Notes: generated from the letters alone by a model not told the origin. A stretch of DNA of 52,118 nucleotides from Bacteroidota bacterium (GCA_018222965.1 JAAEZH010000037.1:1-52118); one strand, 5' to 3'; numbered from the stretch's first letter, positions 31,722 through 40,100 are shown. Made by a program: numbers and translations.

Positions 31722-32405
31722 CTACATTTTACATTCTACACGCCACTCTCCTCTCTCCGTCTCTTCCGTTTCATTTTTCTGAAGAATTTCCAAAAACTTG
31801 CAGCGGGGGATCGTTGTAGCCCCCATACTGCGCAGATGAGCTGTTTCCTGTTGACAGTCAATCAATTGGTAGCCTTTCGCCGAAAGGCGCTGCACCAACC
31901 GAATAAACCCAAACTTGGAAGCATTGCTTCGTTTGCTAAACATGGATTCTCCAAAAAAGCACTTGCCGAGGGCAATGCCGTACAATCCACCGACGAGTTC
32001 ATCTCCTTCCCAAACTTCTACTGAATGGGCGTAGCCAAGTGCGTGCAACTGACAATAAGCCGCTTCCATTTCAGGGGTAATCCAGGTACCCGGACGGCTC
32101 GTTCCGCAGAGGTGGATGACCTCCTGAAAATTTTCATCGAGCGTCCATTCAAATTTGGGTTGATTGAGATAGGGGCGCATGCTTTTCGCGATCTTCAGAT
32201 CTTCCGGAAATAACACACAGCGGGGATCGGGGGACCACCAGAGTATCGGACTGCCATCCGAATACCAGGGAAAAATGCCTTTGCGATAAGCTTCGATGAG
32301 TCGATCTGTAGACAGGTCGCCACCAACGGCAAGGATGCCCCGGTGATCAGCCAGTCCGGGGTTGGGAAATTCTATGGAGTTTTCTGGAAGTAAATGTATT
32401 GGCAT
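31722..32405 (-). CDS. aat: Leucyl/phenylalanyl-tRNA-protein transferase
   Basis: Adds Leu or Phe to proteins with N-terminal Arg or Lys, making N-degrons for ClpS-ClpAP. At 227 residues (ATG at 32403-32405) it is normal apart from the tail. Family blocks: AVGGDLSTDRLIEAYRKGIFPWY, ILWWSPDPRCVLFP, HSVEVWEGDELVGGLYGIALG, FFGESMFSKRSNASK, and LIDCQQETAHLRSMGA. It starts four bases after the clpS stop, an N-degron operon. The last 15 or so residues (from ETEETERGEW on) are not family-like and are encoded by the intergenic ATTCTACATTTTACA-type repeat. Confidence 0.96.
   Translation of the reverse strand: MPIHLLPENSIEFPNPGLADHRGILAVGGDLSTDRLIEAYRKGIFPWYSDGSPILWWSPDPRCVLFPEDLKIAKSMRPYLNQPKFEWTLDENFQEVIHLCGTSRPGTWITPEMEAAYCQLHALGYAHSVEVWEGDELVGGLYGIALGKCFFGESMFSKRSNASKFGFIRLVQRLSAKGYQLIDCQQETAHLRSMGATTIPRCKFLEILQKNETEETERGEWRVECKM
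31876..31888 (-). repeat. GCCTTTCGGCGAA 13-mer, copy 6 (full palindrome)
   Basis: Exact copy on the minus strand in aat. The perfect 17-base inverted repeat with a one-base centre, GCCTTTCG-C-CGAAAGGC, spans 31872-31888. It encodes RLSAKG just before the family LIDCQ block. Confidence 0.85.
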
Positions 32406-32409
32406 AAAG

Positions 32410-32706
32410 CTACTCGATGACAGCCGACAAACCACGGTCAACCAGTGCATCTTTTTTGGGCTTCAACTCCGAGCGGGGAGCTGTTTTCACGGTAGCCTTG
32501 CCTTTGAAGTGAATAATCATGGAGAGTTGTTCAGCTTGTTCGGAAGTATGCTGAAGAACCTCCATAAAACACTTGATCACCCAGTCGAAGGTATTGTGAT
32601 CGTCGTTGTAAACGATCAGGTGAGAAGATCCACTTTGATCCACCTCTTCAATTTCCTCCTCTACGAGAACTTCTTCTAATTCTTCCTGAAAGTGATACTG
32701 ATCCAT
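32410..32706 (-). CDS. clpS: ATP-dependent Clp protease adaptor ClpS
   Basis: A 98-residue N-degron recognin that hands substrates with N-terminal Leu, Phe, Tyr or Trp to ClpA(C)P. The ATG at 32704-32706 is chosen over one 12 codons upstream, since it matches the family length. The N-terminal tail is acidic (EELEEVLVEEEIEEVD), then the core shows YNDDHNTFDWVIKCF, with the Asp pair and Asn/Asp/Thr that bind the alpha-amino group of the substrate. HFKGKATVKTAP corresponds to the (H/V)-x-x-G-x-x-x-V family block. With aat it forms the only complete pathway unit in this region. Confidence 0.93.
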   Translation of the reverse strand: MDQYHFQEELEEVLVEEEIEEVDQSGSSHLIVYNDDHNTFDWVIKCFMEVLQHTSEQAEQLSMIIHFKGKATVKTAPRSELKPKKDALVDRGLSAVIE

Positions 32707-32790
32707 TATAAAAATTCTTTTCTCCACGAAAATCCCGGACACATAAACATCCCGATGAAAAACGAACTCAATCGCTTTCTACAGGAATAA

Positions 32791-33261
32791 CTACTTTATG
32801 GCGCCAAGAGTTTCCTCGATAGCCGTAAAGTTCGGAAGATCCCCTGCATTTTCCAAAACTTCAGCATAGCGGATGATGCCCTGGCCGTTAATCACAAAAG
32901 CCGAACGCTTGGAAACACCCCGCAATCCCAGCACAAATTCTTCATACAAACAATCGTATGAGCGGGAAACTTCCGTATTAAAATCGGAAAGCAGCGGAAA
33001 ATTCAGCTCTAATTCCGACTTATATTTATCCAGCACAAAAGGAGAGTCTACACTAATCCCAACAACCTGCGCATTGAGCTTGTTGTAGGTGGCAATATCG
33101 TCCCGCATGTGGCACAACTCAGTGGTACAAACACCGGTAAAAGCCATAGGGAAGAACAAAAGCACCAGTGGTTGTCCGCGGAAGTCTGCCAGAGAGACTT
33201 CCTTCTTTTCATCTGATACAAGCGTAAAGCTGGGAGCACGATCGCCTTTTTTTAGAGCCAT
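32791..33261 (-). CDS. Peroxiredoxin, AhpE-like
   Basis: A 156-residue AhpC/TSA-fold peroxidase. The peroxidatic Cys45 stands in FPMAFTGVCTTELC, the AhpE-type loop (F-P-x-A-F-T-x-x-C-T), and Cys50 could resolve. SRSYDCLYEEFVLGLRGVSKRSAFVI includes the conserved Arg of the active site (seen as SRSYDCLYEE and GLRGVSKRSAFVI). It differs from Bcp in the window, so the two peroxiredoxins probably have different reductants or peroxides. A 231-base gap upstream holds a small hairpin and one 13-mer copy. Confidence 0.92.
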   Translation of the reverse strand: MALKKGDRAPSFTLVSDEKKEVSLADFRGQPLVLLFFPMAFTGVCTTELCHMRDDIATYNKLNAQVVGISVDSPFVLDKYKSELELNFPLLSDFNTEVSRSYDCLYEEFVLGLRGVSKRSAFVINGQGIIRYAEVLENAGDLPNFTAIEETLGAIK

Positions 33262-33364
33262 GGATGTTACTATTTTTTCGGTCTGTAAGATAATTAGTTT
33301 TTAGTCGGTCTGGCCCGCCATTCGGCAGGGTCTAATTCGTTGCTTTCGCAACTCAGTCTAAAAC

Positions 33365-33382
33365 ATTCGCTAAATAGCGAAT
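33365..33382. other. Small perfect hairpin in the gap before the DMT transporter gene
   Basis: ATTCGCT-AAAT-AGCGAAT, seven-base arms, in the 33262-33492 gap between the divergent peroxiredoxin and transporter genes. No T tract follows. Repeated ATTCG/GCGAA words surround it. Confidence 0.45.
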
Positions 33383-33442
33383 CAGTTGTCTAAATTGCGG
33401 GCATAAAGTCTATCATCCATAGGGAATAAAACAGACACCCCA

Positions 33443-33455
33443 TTCGCCGAAAGGC
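33443..33455 (-). repeat. GCCTTTCGGCGAA 13-mer, copy 7 (intergenic)
   Basis: Exact copy on the minus strand, 37 bases before the DMT transporter ATG. It is the only copy found outside a gene. Confidence 0.8.
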
Positions 33456-33492
33456 GCACCAGACATAAATAATAAACTGCAAACAACAAAAC

Positions 33493-34395
33493 ATGCAAGC
33501 AGTTCAAAAAGCCTACCTGCAATTGCACCTTGCCGTTCTCCTCTTCGGATTTACGGCAATTTTGGGTGATTTGATCACCCTTGCAGCCTTTCCGATAGTC
33601 TGGTGGCGCGTATTGATCACTTCCGTCAGTTTGCTTTTTTTGGTGCGCTTAAAGCGAATGGTGAAAGAGATCCCGCGAAAACTTTTCCTTCAATATGCCG
33701 GAATTGGCGTTCTCGTTGCCATCCACTGGGTCACCTTCTACGGAGCTATAAAGCTTTCCAATGCCTCCATTACGCTGGTTTGTATGGCGACAACTTCCTT
33801 TTTCACCTCCCTGCTGGAGCCGCTCATTCTGCGTCGCCCGATTGCCTGGTACGAACTGGCACTTGGAATCCTCATTATCCCGGGCATGATGCTCATCGCC
33901 AGCGACCTCGAAAGCGGTATGATGCTCGGTGTCTGGACCGGCCTGGCTTCTGCTTTTCTGGCAGCGCTCTTTGCTATTTTCAATAAGGTGCTGATCGACA
34001 AGGCAAGGCCAATGGCTATCACGCTCATCGAACTGAGCAGTAGCTGGCTTTTCCTGACGCTTTGTCTGCCGCTCTTTTTCTTCATACAACCGGAGGCCCG
34101 CATGATGCCCGAAGGCCTGGACTGGGGCTACCTGGTCATACTCGCCTTGCTTTGCACCACCCTGGCCTATGTTTTATCCTTGCTGGCACTAAAACACCTG
34201 ACAGCTTTCGCCTCCAACCTCACGGTAAATCTCGAACCGGTTTACGGAGTCCTCCTGGCCATGCTCATCCTAAAAGAACATCAGGAATTGGAGCCCAATT
34301 TTTACTGGGGAATGAGCGTAATCCTGCTCGCTGTTTTCAGTTACCCAATCCTAAAACGTAAATTCGGCAAACCAACAAACCAACCAACCGACTAA
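33493..34395 (+). CDS. DMT-superfamily (EamA) transporter
   Basis: A 300-residue inner-membrane protein with ten predicted TM helices in two EamA repeats (about 8-135 and 150-285). The first repeat ends with VTFYGAIKLSNASITLVCMATTSFFTSLLEPLILRR (pieces: VTFYGAIKLSNASITLV, FFTSLLEPLILRR). The second shows LSLLALKHLTAFASNL and LEPVYGVLLAMLILKE, the typical EamA final motif. Metabolite exporters or nucleotide-sugar carriers share the fold; no substrate can be assigned. The last residues KPTNQPTD are encoded by a CCAA simple repeat (34371-34395). The next gene starts two bases later. Confidence 0.9.
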   Translation: MQAVQKAYLQLHLAVLLFGFTAILGDLITLAAFPIVWWRVLITSVSLLFLVRLKRMVKEIPRKLFLQYAGIGVLVAIHWVTFYGAIKLSNASITLVCMATTSFFTSLLEPLILRRPIAWYELALGILIIPGMMLIASDLESGMMLGVWTGLASAFLAALFAIFNKVLIDKARPMAITLIELSSSWLFLTLCLPLFFFIQPEARMMPEGLDWGYLVILALLCTTLAYVLSLLALKHLTAFASNLTVNLEPVYGVLLAMLILKEHQELEPNFYWGMSVILLAVFSYPILKRKFGKPTNQPTD

Positions 34396-34397
34396 CT

Positions 34398-35033
34398 ATG
34401 ACCATCACTCCCCGCCAGATCGACGAATACTGCGAAAAGCACAGCAGCTCTCCCGGGGCTCTGCTCTATCAACTCGAACGGGAAACCCACCTAAAAACAC
34501 TCGCTCCTCAAATGTTGAGCGGGAGTTTACAAGGTCAGTTCATGCGTTTCATCAGCCTTATGTTGCAGCCCAAACGCGTACTGGAAATCGGCACCTTCAC
34601 CGGCTACGGAGCTCTTTGTCTGGCAGAAGGCCTGCCCAAAGATGGCGAATTGCACACCATCGAAGCCAACCAAGAATTGTATCATCTGATCGAAAAGTAT
34701 ATTTCCGAAGCGGGGAAGGAAGATCAAATTAAGTTACTCAAAGGCGATGCCCGAGAGATTATTCCGACGCTCGATGGTCCCTACGACCTGATCTTCGTCG
34801 ACGCCGGCAAGCAGGATTATCCCTGGTATTACGAGCAGGCATTGCCCCTCCTCCGAAAGGGAGGCTGGTTGCTGGCCGACAATGTTTTGTGGAGCGGCAA
34901 AGTAGCCAGTGACATCAGCGATCCGGATACAGACCAGATCCGGGCATTCAATGCCGTGATCCAGAAAGACTCCCGCGTTGAAAATGTCATGCTTCCTTTG
35001 CGGGATGGTTTGTCGATCATTCGTAAATTGTGA
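34398..35033 (+). CDS. Class I SAM-dependent O-methyltransferase (COMT-like)
   Basis: A 211-residue cytosolic methyltransferase of the Methyltransf_3 family. The SAM-binding motif I is VLEIGTFTGYGALCLAEGL (about 60-78), LHTIEANQEL follows as motif II, and DLIFVDAGKQDYPWYYEQAL with GGWLLADNVLWSGKV carries the metal-binding Asp and Asp-Asn that hold a catechol-like substrate with Mg2+. It could methylate a caffeoyl, catechol or quinone-type hydroxyl. It follows the transporter by two bases and precedes the FemAB-like gene by three, so the three form one operon. Confidence 0.93.
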   Translation: MTITPRQIDEYCEKHSSSPGALLYQLERETHLKTLAPQMLSGSLQGQFMRFISLMLQPKRVLEIGTFTGYGALCLAEGLPKDGELHTIEANQELYHLIEKYISEAGKEDQIKLLKGDAREIIPTLDGPYDLIFVDAGKQDYPWYYEQALPLLRKGGWLLADNVLWSGKVASDISDPDTDQIRAFNAVIQKDSRVENVMLPLRDGLSIIRKL

Positions 35034-35036
35034 TGC

Positions 35037-35960
35037 ATGGACATCAGGTACCTAAAGCACCCAGACATAGACAAAGTCGCCTGGGATCGCTGCATCAGCC
35101 AGGCCGATAACAGCCGAATCTATGCCCGAAGCTGGTACCTCGACATCAGCAGTCCGAATTGGCACGCGCTCGTGGGTGATGATTACGAGGCTGTTTTCCC
35201 ACTTCCGTGGAATGCCAAAATACCCGGTTTCAGTCAGGTGTTTCAGCCCTGGTTTTCGCAGCAGTTAGGGCTTTTCACCAAAGATCTGTCCTCAGAGATT
35301 ATGGAGGCATTTCTCAATGCCATTCCCAAGAGGTTTAAAAAGATTTCGCTTTCGCTGAATGAAGCCAATCCGACGCCCAACTTTGGCTGGAAAATCTCCA
35401 AACGCACCAACTACCTCCTCAATCTGAATATTAACCACGAAAGTCTCCGAAAAAACTATTCCAAATCCCTTCGTAAAAGGATTCGCCGCGCCGAAGAAAA
35501 ATTGATTTTCATTCCCGATGCCGATCAACTGGAAGGCTTCGCAGAGCGATACCATCAAAACCTCAAAGATACCTTCGAGCTGCCACAACAAGCCTACGAC
35601 ATGGCTGCTCAACTTCTTCAAAAAGCAAAAGAAAAAGGACACGGCCGCTTCTTCCGATCCACTGACCAGAAAGGCCGACTGCTGGGTGAGATTTTCCTCC
35701 CGCACGACCACCACCGCCTCTACTATCTGATGGGGTATTCCAATCCTGAAGGCAAGAAACAACACGCGACCCATTTTATGCTGGATCAGATCTTTCAGTT
35801 GTACAGCAATCAGGAAATGACATTCGACTTTGAAGGCTCTTCCATTCCGTCGATTGCCCGTTTCTTCGCGTCCTTCGGAGCCAAAGAGACCCATTATCAT
35901 CATATTGAACGGGGAGAGCTTCCGTGGGTAATTCGACAATTAAAAAAGCTTCGCAGGTGA
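35037..35960 (+). CDS. FemAB/GNAT-fold acyltransferase-like protein
   Basis: A 307-residue protein resembling the FemAB class of tandem-GNAT transferases. It shows the N-terminal YLKHPDIDKVAWDRCIS, ARSWYLDI, a YSKSLRKRIRRAEEKL segment that corresponds to the K-x-x-R-x-x-x-(R/K)-x-(A/G) block of FemX-like acyltransferases, then GRFFRSTDQKGRLLGEIFL, LYYLMGYSNPEGKKQHATHF and FDFEGSSIPSIARFFASFGA, with the F-D-x-x-G motif near the C terminus. Aminoacyl or acyl transfer from a tRNA or CoA is likely, but no donor motif is decisive. Its ending LKKLRR is followed immediately by a nonamer array. Confidence 0.75.
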   Translation: MDIRYLKHPDIDKVAWDRCISQADNSRIYARSWYLDISSPNWHALVGDDYEAVFPLPWNAKIPGFSQVFQPWFSQQLGLFTKDLSSEIMEAFLNAIPKRFKKISLSLNEANPTPNFGWKISKRTNYLLNLNINHESLRKNYSKSLRKRIRRAEEKLIFIPDADQLEGFAERYHQNLKDTFELPQQAYDMAAQLLQKAKEKGHGRFFRSTDQKGRLLGEIFLPHDHHRLYYLMGYSNPEGKKQHATHFMLDQIFQLYSNQEMTFDFEGSSIPSIARFFASFGAKETHYHHIERGELPWVIRQLKKLRR

Positions 35961-35971
35961 TTTGTTTTGCA

Positions 35972-36025
35972 CGTTTTATTCGTTTTATGCGTTTGACACG
36001 TTTAATTTGTTTTACACGTCTCAAA
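35972..36025 (-). repeat. Nonamer array after the FemAB-like gene
   Basis: Six 9-base units with CGTTT as the sense of the upstream gene (CGTTTTATT, CGTTTTATG, CGTTTGACA, CGTTTAATT, TGTTTTACA, CGTCTCAAA), that is AAACG on the minus strand. It begins 12 bases after the stop at 35960. Its last five units are the first half of the 98-base repeat. Confidence 0.8.
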
Positions 36026-36078
36026 CAGCGAAATCCGCGCTCCGCTCCAGCCGGACCTGCGCCCGCTGCGTGAAACAC
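35981..36078 (+). repeat. 98-base dispersed repeat, copy 1
   Basis: The first part is nonamer units, the second part the GC-rich sequence GCGCTCCGCTCCAGCCGGAC and CTGCGCCCGCTGCGTGAAAC. The same block recurs at 36255-36352 and 38133-38228 with almost no change. The 35961-36450 gap holds nothing else but fragments: GAGCTTCGGC-(A/G)-GGC followed by AAGCATTTTACA occurs twice, near 36199 and 36380. Confidence 0.9.
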
Positions 36079-36254
36079 CAAATAAGACGCTCCTTTTTCA
36101 TTCCACCTACCTACTCGGCAAGCTCGCTGCCACAGGAAGATCAGGGTTGAGACTGCCCGCTAAAGCGGACAGGGTTGAGATCCGCCTGCGCTCTGGCGAG
36201 CTTCGGCAGGCTAAGCATTTTACACCCCTTCTCCCCTTCTCTGTGTGAAAAAAT

Positions 36255-36352
36255 CGTTTTATGCGTTTGACACGTTTAATTTGTTTTACACGTCTCAAAC
36301 AGCGAAATCCGCGCTCCGCTCCAGCCGGACCTGCGCCCGCTGCGTGAAACAC
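36255..36352 (+). repeat. 98-base dispersed repeat, copy 2
   Basis: Same block as copy 1, in direct orientation, with GTGTGAAAAAAT just before it. A short reading frame across it codes a basic K-R-I/K-R-V run and is not a gene. Confidence 0.9.
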
Positions 36353-36450
36353 ATCTCCATTTACCCACCTACGCGCTATTGAGCTTCGGCGGGCAAGCAT
36401 TTTACATTTATCATTTTTCATTCTACATTTATCACCCAGTCCGATAAAGC

Positions 36451-37371
36451 ATGAAATATTACCTCACATTACAATACACCCGCCTGACACGCTGGCTCAA
36501 AGACATGGGCATCAATCCTGTTTTAGGATTTGTGCTCGGCCTGATCCTGTTTGTGGTTTTATCCGAACTTCTGTTCTACAAAACGATTTATGCCCCATGG
36601 GTTTATGGTGCCATGGCCCTTTTTCTATGCTCCAAATGGAGCGATGCAAAACGAAACCGGGAGTTGCGGAAAATCTTTACCACCAAAGAATACTATTCTC
36701 TTCGAGTAGCCGAAAACATCTTGTCTTCGCTGCCCTTTTTGATTTTCCTTTTAATGAAAACAGCACATATCCCGGCAGCCATCCTCTTGATTGCATCCAT
36801 ATTGCTGGCATTCATTCGAACCAACCGACAATGGAACAAACCCATCCCTACTCCTTTCAAAAAGTTGCCCTTTGAGTTTATCGTCGGATTCAGAAAAAGC
36901 TTTTGGGCATTTGGGCTCGCCTACATCCTCATTGGCAAAGCCATACAGGCAGACAACTACTACCTCGGACTTTTCGGAATGGCCCTGATTTTCCTAACCA
37001 GCATGCTTTTTTACCAAAAACCAGAACCGAAATACTTCGTCTGGATACATACTCATCGGGCTCCAGATTTCCTGAAAAGAAAGATGATCACTTCAGCCAT
37101 TTGTGTATCCATTTTATCAGCGCTTGCGCTAATTCTACTCCTGATTCCTTTTTCCGAAAATTGGGTAACCACCCTTTTGGTCTACCTTGGCGGGTACATT
37201 TTCCTGGGTTCCATGATTCTGGCAAAGTATTCGGCATACCCCTACGAGATCAATATCCCACAAGGAATTTTCTATGCCTTAAGCCTGATGTTTCCTCCCA
37301 TTTTATTGATTGCGATTTGGGTATTCTACAAACAATCAAAGAAACGACTAGAACCGATACTGGAATGTTAG
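36451..37371 (+). CDS. ABC-type membrane protein, permease of the 37365 ATPase
   Basis: A 306-residue polytopic inner-membrane protein with about eight TM helices. It starts with a cytoplasmic amphipathic piece (MKYYLTLQYTRLTRWLKDMG), then hydrophobic blocks near 26-42, 47-60, 88-118, 143-165, 173-190, 215-238, 248-262 and 275-297. There is no conserved catalytic motif. The next gene, an ABC ATPase, overlaps its end by seven bases. Tight coupling indicates a two-component ABC-2-like exporter. I cannot tell the substrate. The flanking repeats suggest the cassette may have been inserted here. Confidence 0.75.
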   Translation: MKYYLTLQYTRLTRWLKDMGINPVLGFVLGLILFVVLSELLFYKTIYAPWVYGAMALFLCSKWSDAKRNRELRKIFTTKEYYSLRVAENILSSLPFLIFLLMKTAHIPAAILLIASILLAFIRTNRQWNKPIPTPFKKLPFEFIVGFRKSFWAFGLAYILIGKAIQADNYYLGLFGMALIFLTSMLFYQKPEPKYFVWIHTHRAPDFLKRKMITSAICVSILSALALILLLIPFSENWVTTLLVYLGGYIFLGSMILAKYSAYPYEINIPQGIFYALSLMFPPILLIAIWVFYKQSKKRLEPILEC

Positions 37372-38045
37372 AAGTAAAAAACCTGAGCAAAAATTTTGGC
37401 AGTAAGCGTGTACTGCAAGACATCAACCTCCGCTTCGAGCCCGGAAAGGTCTATGGCATCGTCGGTGAAAACGGAGCGGGCAAAACAACGCTGTTTCGGT
37501 GCATCTCCGGTATAGAATCTCACCTGGGAACAGTAACATCTCCCTACCCCAGTCTCAAAAACCATCTGGGTTATTTGGAGACAACGCCCATCTTCATGTC
37601 CTACATCACCGGCTGGGAATACCTAAAGCTGCTTTGCAGCGCCAAAAACATCAACACCGAAAATTTCGAGGAGCAAAATATCTTCAACCTCCCCTTAAAC
37701 CAATATGCAGAAACCTATTCCACCGGCATGAAAAAGAAACTCGCTTTAATGGGAGTCCTCCTCCGCAAAAACGACATCTTCATTCTGGACGAACCATTCA
37801 ACGGCGTAGACATCCAAAGCAACATGCTCATCACCGACATCATTGAAGAACTAAAAAGCCTCAACAAAACCGTTCTAATCTCCTCCCACATCTTCTCCAC
37901 CCTCAGCAGCATCTGCGATGAGATCATTCTGCTTTCAAATGGCTCCATCCAAAAAAACGTAAAGAAAGAAGACTATGAAGCGCTCGAACAAAGCATGAAA
38001 AAAAGTGTGTTAAAAAAACAGTTGAAAAAATTGGTTATTGATTAA
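37365..38045 (+). CDS. ABC transporter ATP-binding protein
   Basis: A 226-residue ATPase. The ATG at 37365-37367 (MLEVKNLSKNFGSKRV) is the true start; the longer in-frame extension upstream merely overlaps the permease gene. Walker A is GENGAGKTT (about 35-43) and the signature is YSTGMKKKLALMG, the LSxGMxx form of the NatA/ABC-2 group. Walker B is FILDEP, followed by SSHIFST as the H-loop. The C-terminal part is basic (KKSVLKKQLKKL). It lies at the 3' end of the two-gene operon, and a GGTTGG-type simple repeat follows the stop. Confidence 0.92.
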   Translation: MLEVKNLSKNFGSKRVLQDINLRFEPGKVYGIVGENGAGKTTLFRCISGIESHLGTVTSPYPSLKNHLGYLETTPIFMSYITGWEYLKLLCSAKNINTENFEEQNIFNLPLNQYAETYSTGMKKKLALMGVLLRKNDIFILDEPFNGVDIQSNMLITDIIEELKSLNKTVLISSHIFSTLSSICDEIILLSNGSIQKNVKKEDYEALEQSMKKSVLKKQLKKLVID

Positions 38046-38132
38046 AAAGTTGGTCGGTTGGATGGTTAGTTAGTTTGATCCAGCGCCACAGCGATCTGCC
38101 ACGGCGGACCTGCGCCCGCTGCGTGAAAAAAT

Positions 38133-38228
38133 CGTTTTATGCGTTTGACACGTTTAATTTGTTTTACACGTCTCAAACAGCGAAATCCGCGCTCCGCTCC
38201 AGCCGGACCTGCGCCCGCTGCGTGAAAC
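38133..38228 (+). repeat. 98-base dispersed repeat, copy 3
   Basis: Same block as 35981-36078, but preceded by an extra partial end (GGCGGACCTGCGCCCGCTGC at 38103-38122), so tail and full copy are in tandem. It fills the 38046-38333 gap between the ABC operon and the metallo-beta-lactamase gene, where nothing else is visible. Confidence 0.9.
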
Positions 38229-38333
38229 CCAAGCCACTACCCTCTCAATACTCAACGATCCAAAAAGAAATACCTATTTTTATAAAGCTTCGAAAAAAAA
38301 TCCACATCCAAACAAACCGAAAAACACCCCAAA

Positions 38334-40013
38334 ATGGCACTCGACCTCAACAAACCCTGCTTCATCAGCACCAGTGATGCAATCCTTTTTACAGTCCCTA
38401 ATGACGAATCCAGCAAAAACTACGCAAACCATTTAATCCTGGGCGATTACGCCAAATGCACCGGAAACAAAGACGGAGACTGGCTGGAAGTCTGGTGCCG
38501 CAACGATAAAGGATGGTTGCTTGAGAAGCAGCTTACCAATGACCGCATGCTGGAAATCAACTTTGTGGATATCGGACAGGGAGACGGCTGCCACATCGTA
38601 ACCCCCGACGATGAAGTCATCCTCATTGACGCAGGTGAAGGCATCGGCTTTGACAGCACCGGAGCCGACAACATGGCCCGCTTTATTAACTGGCGATACA
38701 ATCTGAGATATAGAAAAGTCGTAGGTGTAGACGGCGTAACCGCAAACACGCCAAAGGCCAAACAACCATTTGACATTGACTACGCCATTATCTCCCATCC
38801 CGACTTGGACCACTATTATGGCTTTCTGAATATATTCGGAAACAAAAAGCTTCGGATAAAAAACGTTTGCCACAACGGGATCATCGAACGTCCGCTAAAT
38901 GGAGCGGATAAAAAAGACTGGAACTACGATTTAGGTCGAAAAGTCAAACAAGGGAAGCACAACTACTTATGGGACCTGGCCCGAACCAACAAAGACCTAA
39001 ATGACATCCTAAGTGCCAATCCCACTTCGAGAAAAATGCTTTTACAGACCTTACGGAATGCCAAAGAAAATAATTCCGGCGTCAAGTTTTCCTTCCTCCA
39101 TAAATCAAAAAACTACCTGGACCACTACGATTCAAATAGCGATCTTCAACTGGAGATCCTGGCTCCCATAACAGAGAAAGTGACAAACGGTAATGAGACA
39201 AAAGACTGCCTGAGAATATTAGGCCAGGAAGGAATCACCAAGAACGGGCACTCCGTCGTTTTCATGTTGAAATACAAAAAAGTAAAAGTACTTCTGGGAG
39301 GCGACCTCAACAGCAAATCCCAGGATTTCATTGGGGAGCAATACTCGGAGATAGACACCCCGATAAGCAAGCTCGAAAAACAAATTAAAGAAACCAGGGA
39401 AAAATTAACACAGGCAAACTTATCCCGCACAGAAATAGAAGACCTCAATCAGGAACTTCAGGAATCCACCCAATTGTTGGATTTGGTATTACTCCGGGTC
39501 CGAAAGAAATTCCAATGCGATATTGCAAAAGCCTGCCATCATGGATCCAGTGACATTTTAGATTCCTTCCTTTCGGCCATCCACCCAATTGCCACCGTGA
39601 TTTCAAGTGGAGACAACGAGAGTCATTCCCATCCGAGACCCGACGCACTCGGTGCCTATGGCAAAGCCTCCAGAGGACAGCGGCCCCTTCTCTTCAGCAC
39701 AGAGCTGGCAAGAAGCACCTATGAGTTTTCCTCTCCCATCAAGTATTACGAAAAATTAAAAAAACTGGAAGCCGAGAAAGACGCTTTAACCGATCCCAAA
39801 GAAAAAGAAAAGAAGCAATTAGAAATGGAGTCCCTCAAAGACCGAAATGTTGCCGTCTACGGCATGATAACCGTTCGCACAGACGGGGAGAAAGTAATCA
39901 TCGCCCAAAAACTAGAATCCCCCAGAAGCGAAGGCCAAAAATGGGACATTTTCAATTTAACCTGGAATGAGCATTTGAAGCAGTTTGAGTATGATTCGGA
40001 GGGTGGGCATTAG
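38334..40013 (+). CDS. SH3-domain plus ComEC-type metallo-beta-lactamase hydrolase
   Basis: A 559-residue protein with no signal peptide. The N terminus (about 5-75) is SH3b-like, with GDYAKCTGNKDGDWLEVW and GWLLEKQL. The MBL domain follows and resembles the C-terminal nuclease-like domain of ComEC: MLEINFVDIGQGDGCHI with the DIGQGD strand, VILIDAGEG, SHPDLDHYYG (H-x-D-x-D-H metal site), GGDL, then KACHHGSS and SHSHPRPD. Between GGD and HHGS a coiled coil (about 345-385) is inserted. The second His of the usual H-x-H is Asp here, as in ComEC. It is not a membrane transporter: there are no TM segments. It may be a cytoplasmic phosphodiesterase or nuclease in a defence-like island; a role against foreign DNA is inferred from neighbours. 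Confidence 0.82.
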   Translation: MALDLNKPCFISTSDAILFTVPNDESSKNYANHLILGDYAKCTGNKDGDWLEVWCRNDKGWLLEKQLTNDRMLEINFVDIGQGDGCHIVTPDDEVILIDAGEGIGFDSTGADNMARFINWRYNLRYRKVVGVDGVTANTPKAKQPFDIDYAIISHPDLDHYYGFLNIFGNKKLRIKNVCHNGIIERPLNGADKKDWNYDLGRKVKQGKHNYLWDLARTNKDLNDILSANPTSRKMLLQTLRNAKENNSGVKFSFLHKSKNYLDHYDSNSDLQLEILAPITEKVTNGNETKDCLRILGQEGITKNGHSVVFMLKYKKVKVLLGGDLNSKSQDFIGEQYSEIDTPISKLEKQIKETREKLTQANLSRTEIEDLNQELQESTQLLDLVLLRVRKKFQCDIAKACHHGSSDILDSFLSAIHPIATVISSGDNESHSHPRPDALGAYGKASRGQRPLLFSTELARSTYEFSSPIKYYEKLKKLEAEKDALTDPKEKEKKQLEMESLKDRNVAVYGMITVRTDGEKVIIAQKLESPRSEGQKWDIFNLTWNEHLKQFEYDSEGGH

Positions 40014-40100
40014 ATTGTGAAAGTTGGTTGGTTAGCTGGTTGCTTGGGTTTACAATCCTAACACAATTTGCTCAATTGACCATTATTAGTAAATTAAGGC

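Noticed and set aside
35776-36421. Basic K-R-I/K-R-V repeat frames near 36 kb
   Set aside because: These frames translate the 98-base repeat and the nonamers; they start in the FemAB-like gene's antisense or in spacer DNA.
36903-37364. N-terminal extension of the second ABC ATPase
   Set aside because: It overlaps the permease gene in another frame. The ATG at 37365 gives a normal ATPase start.
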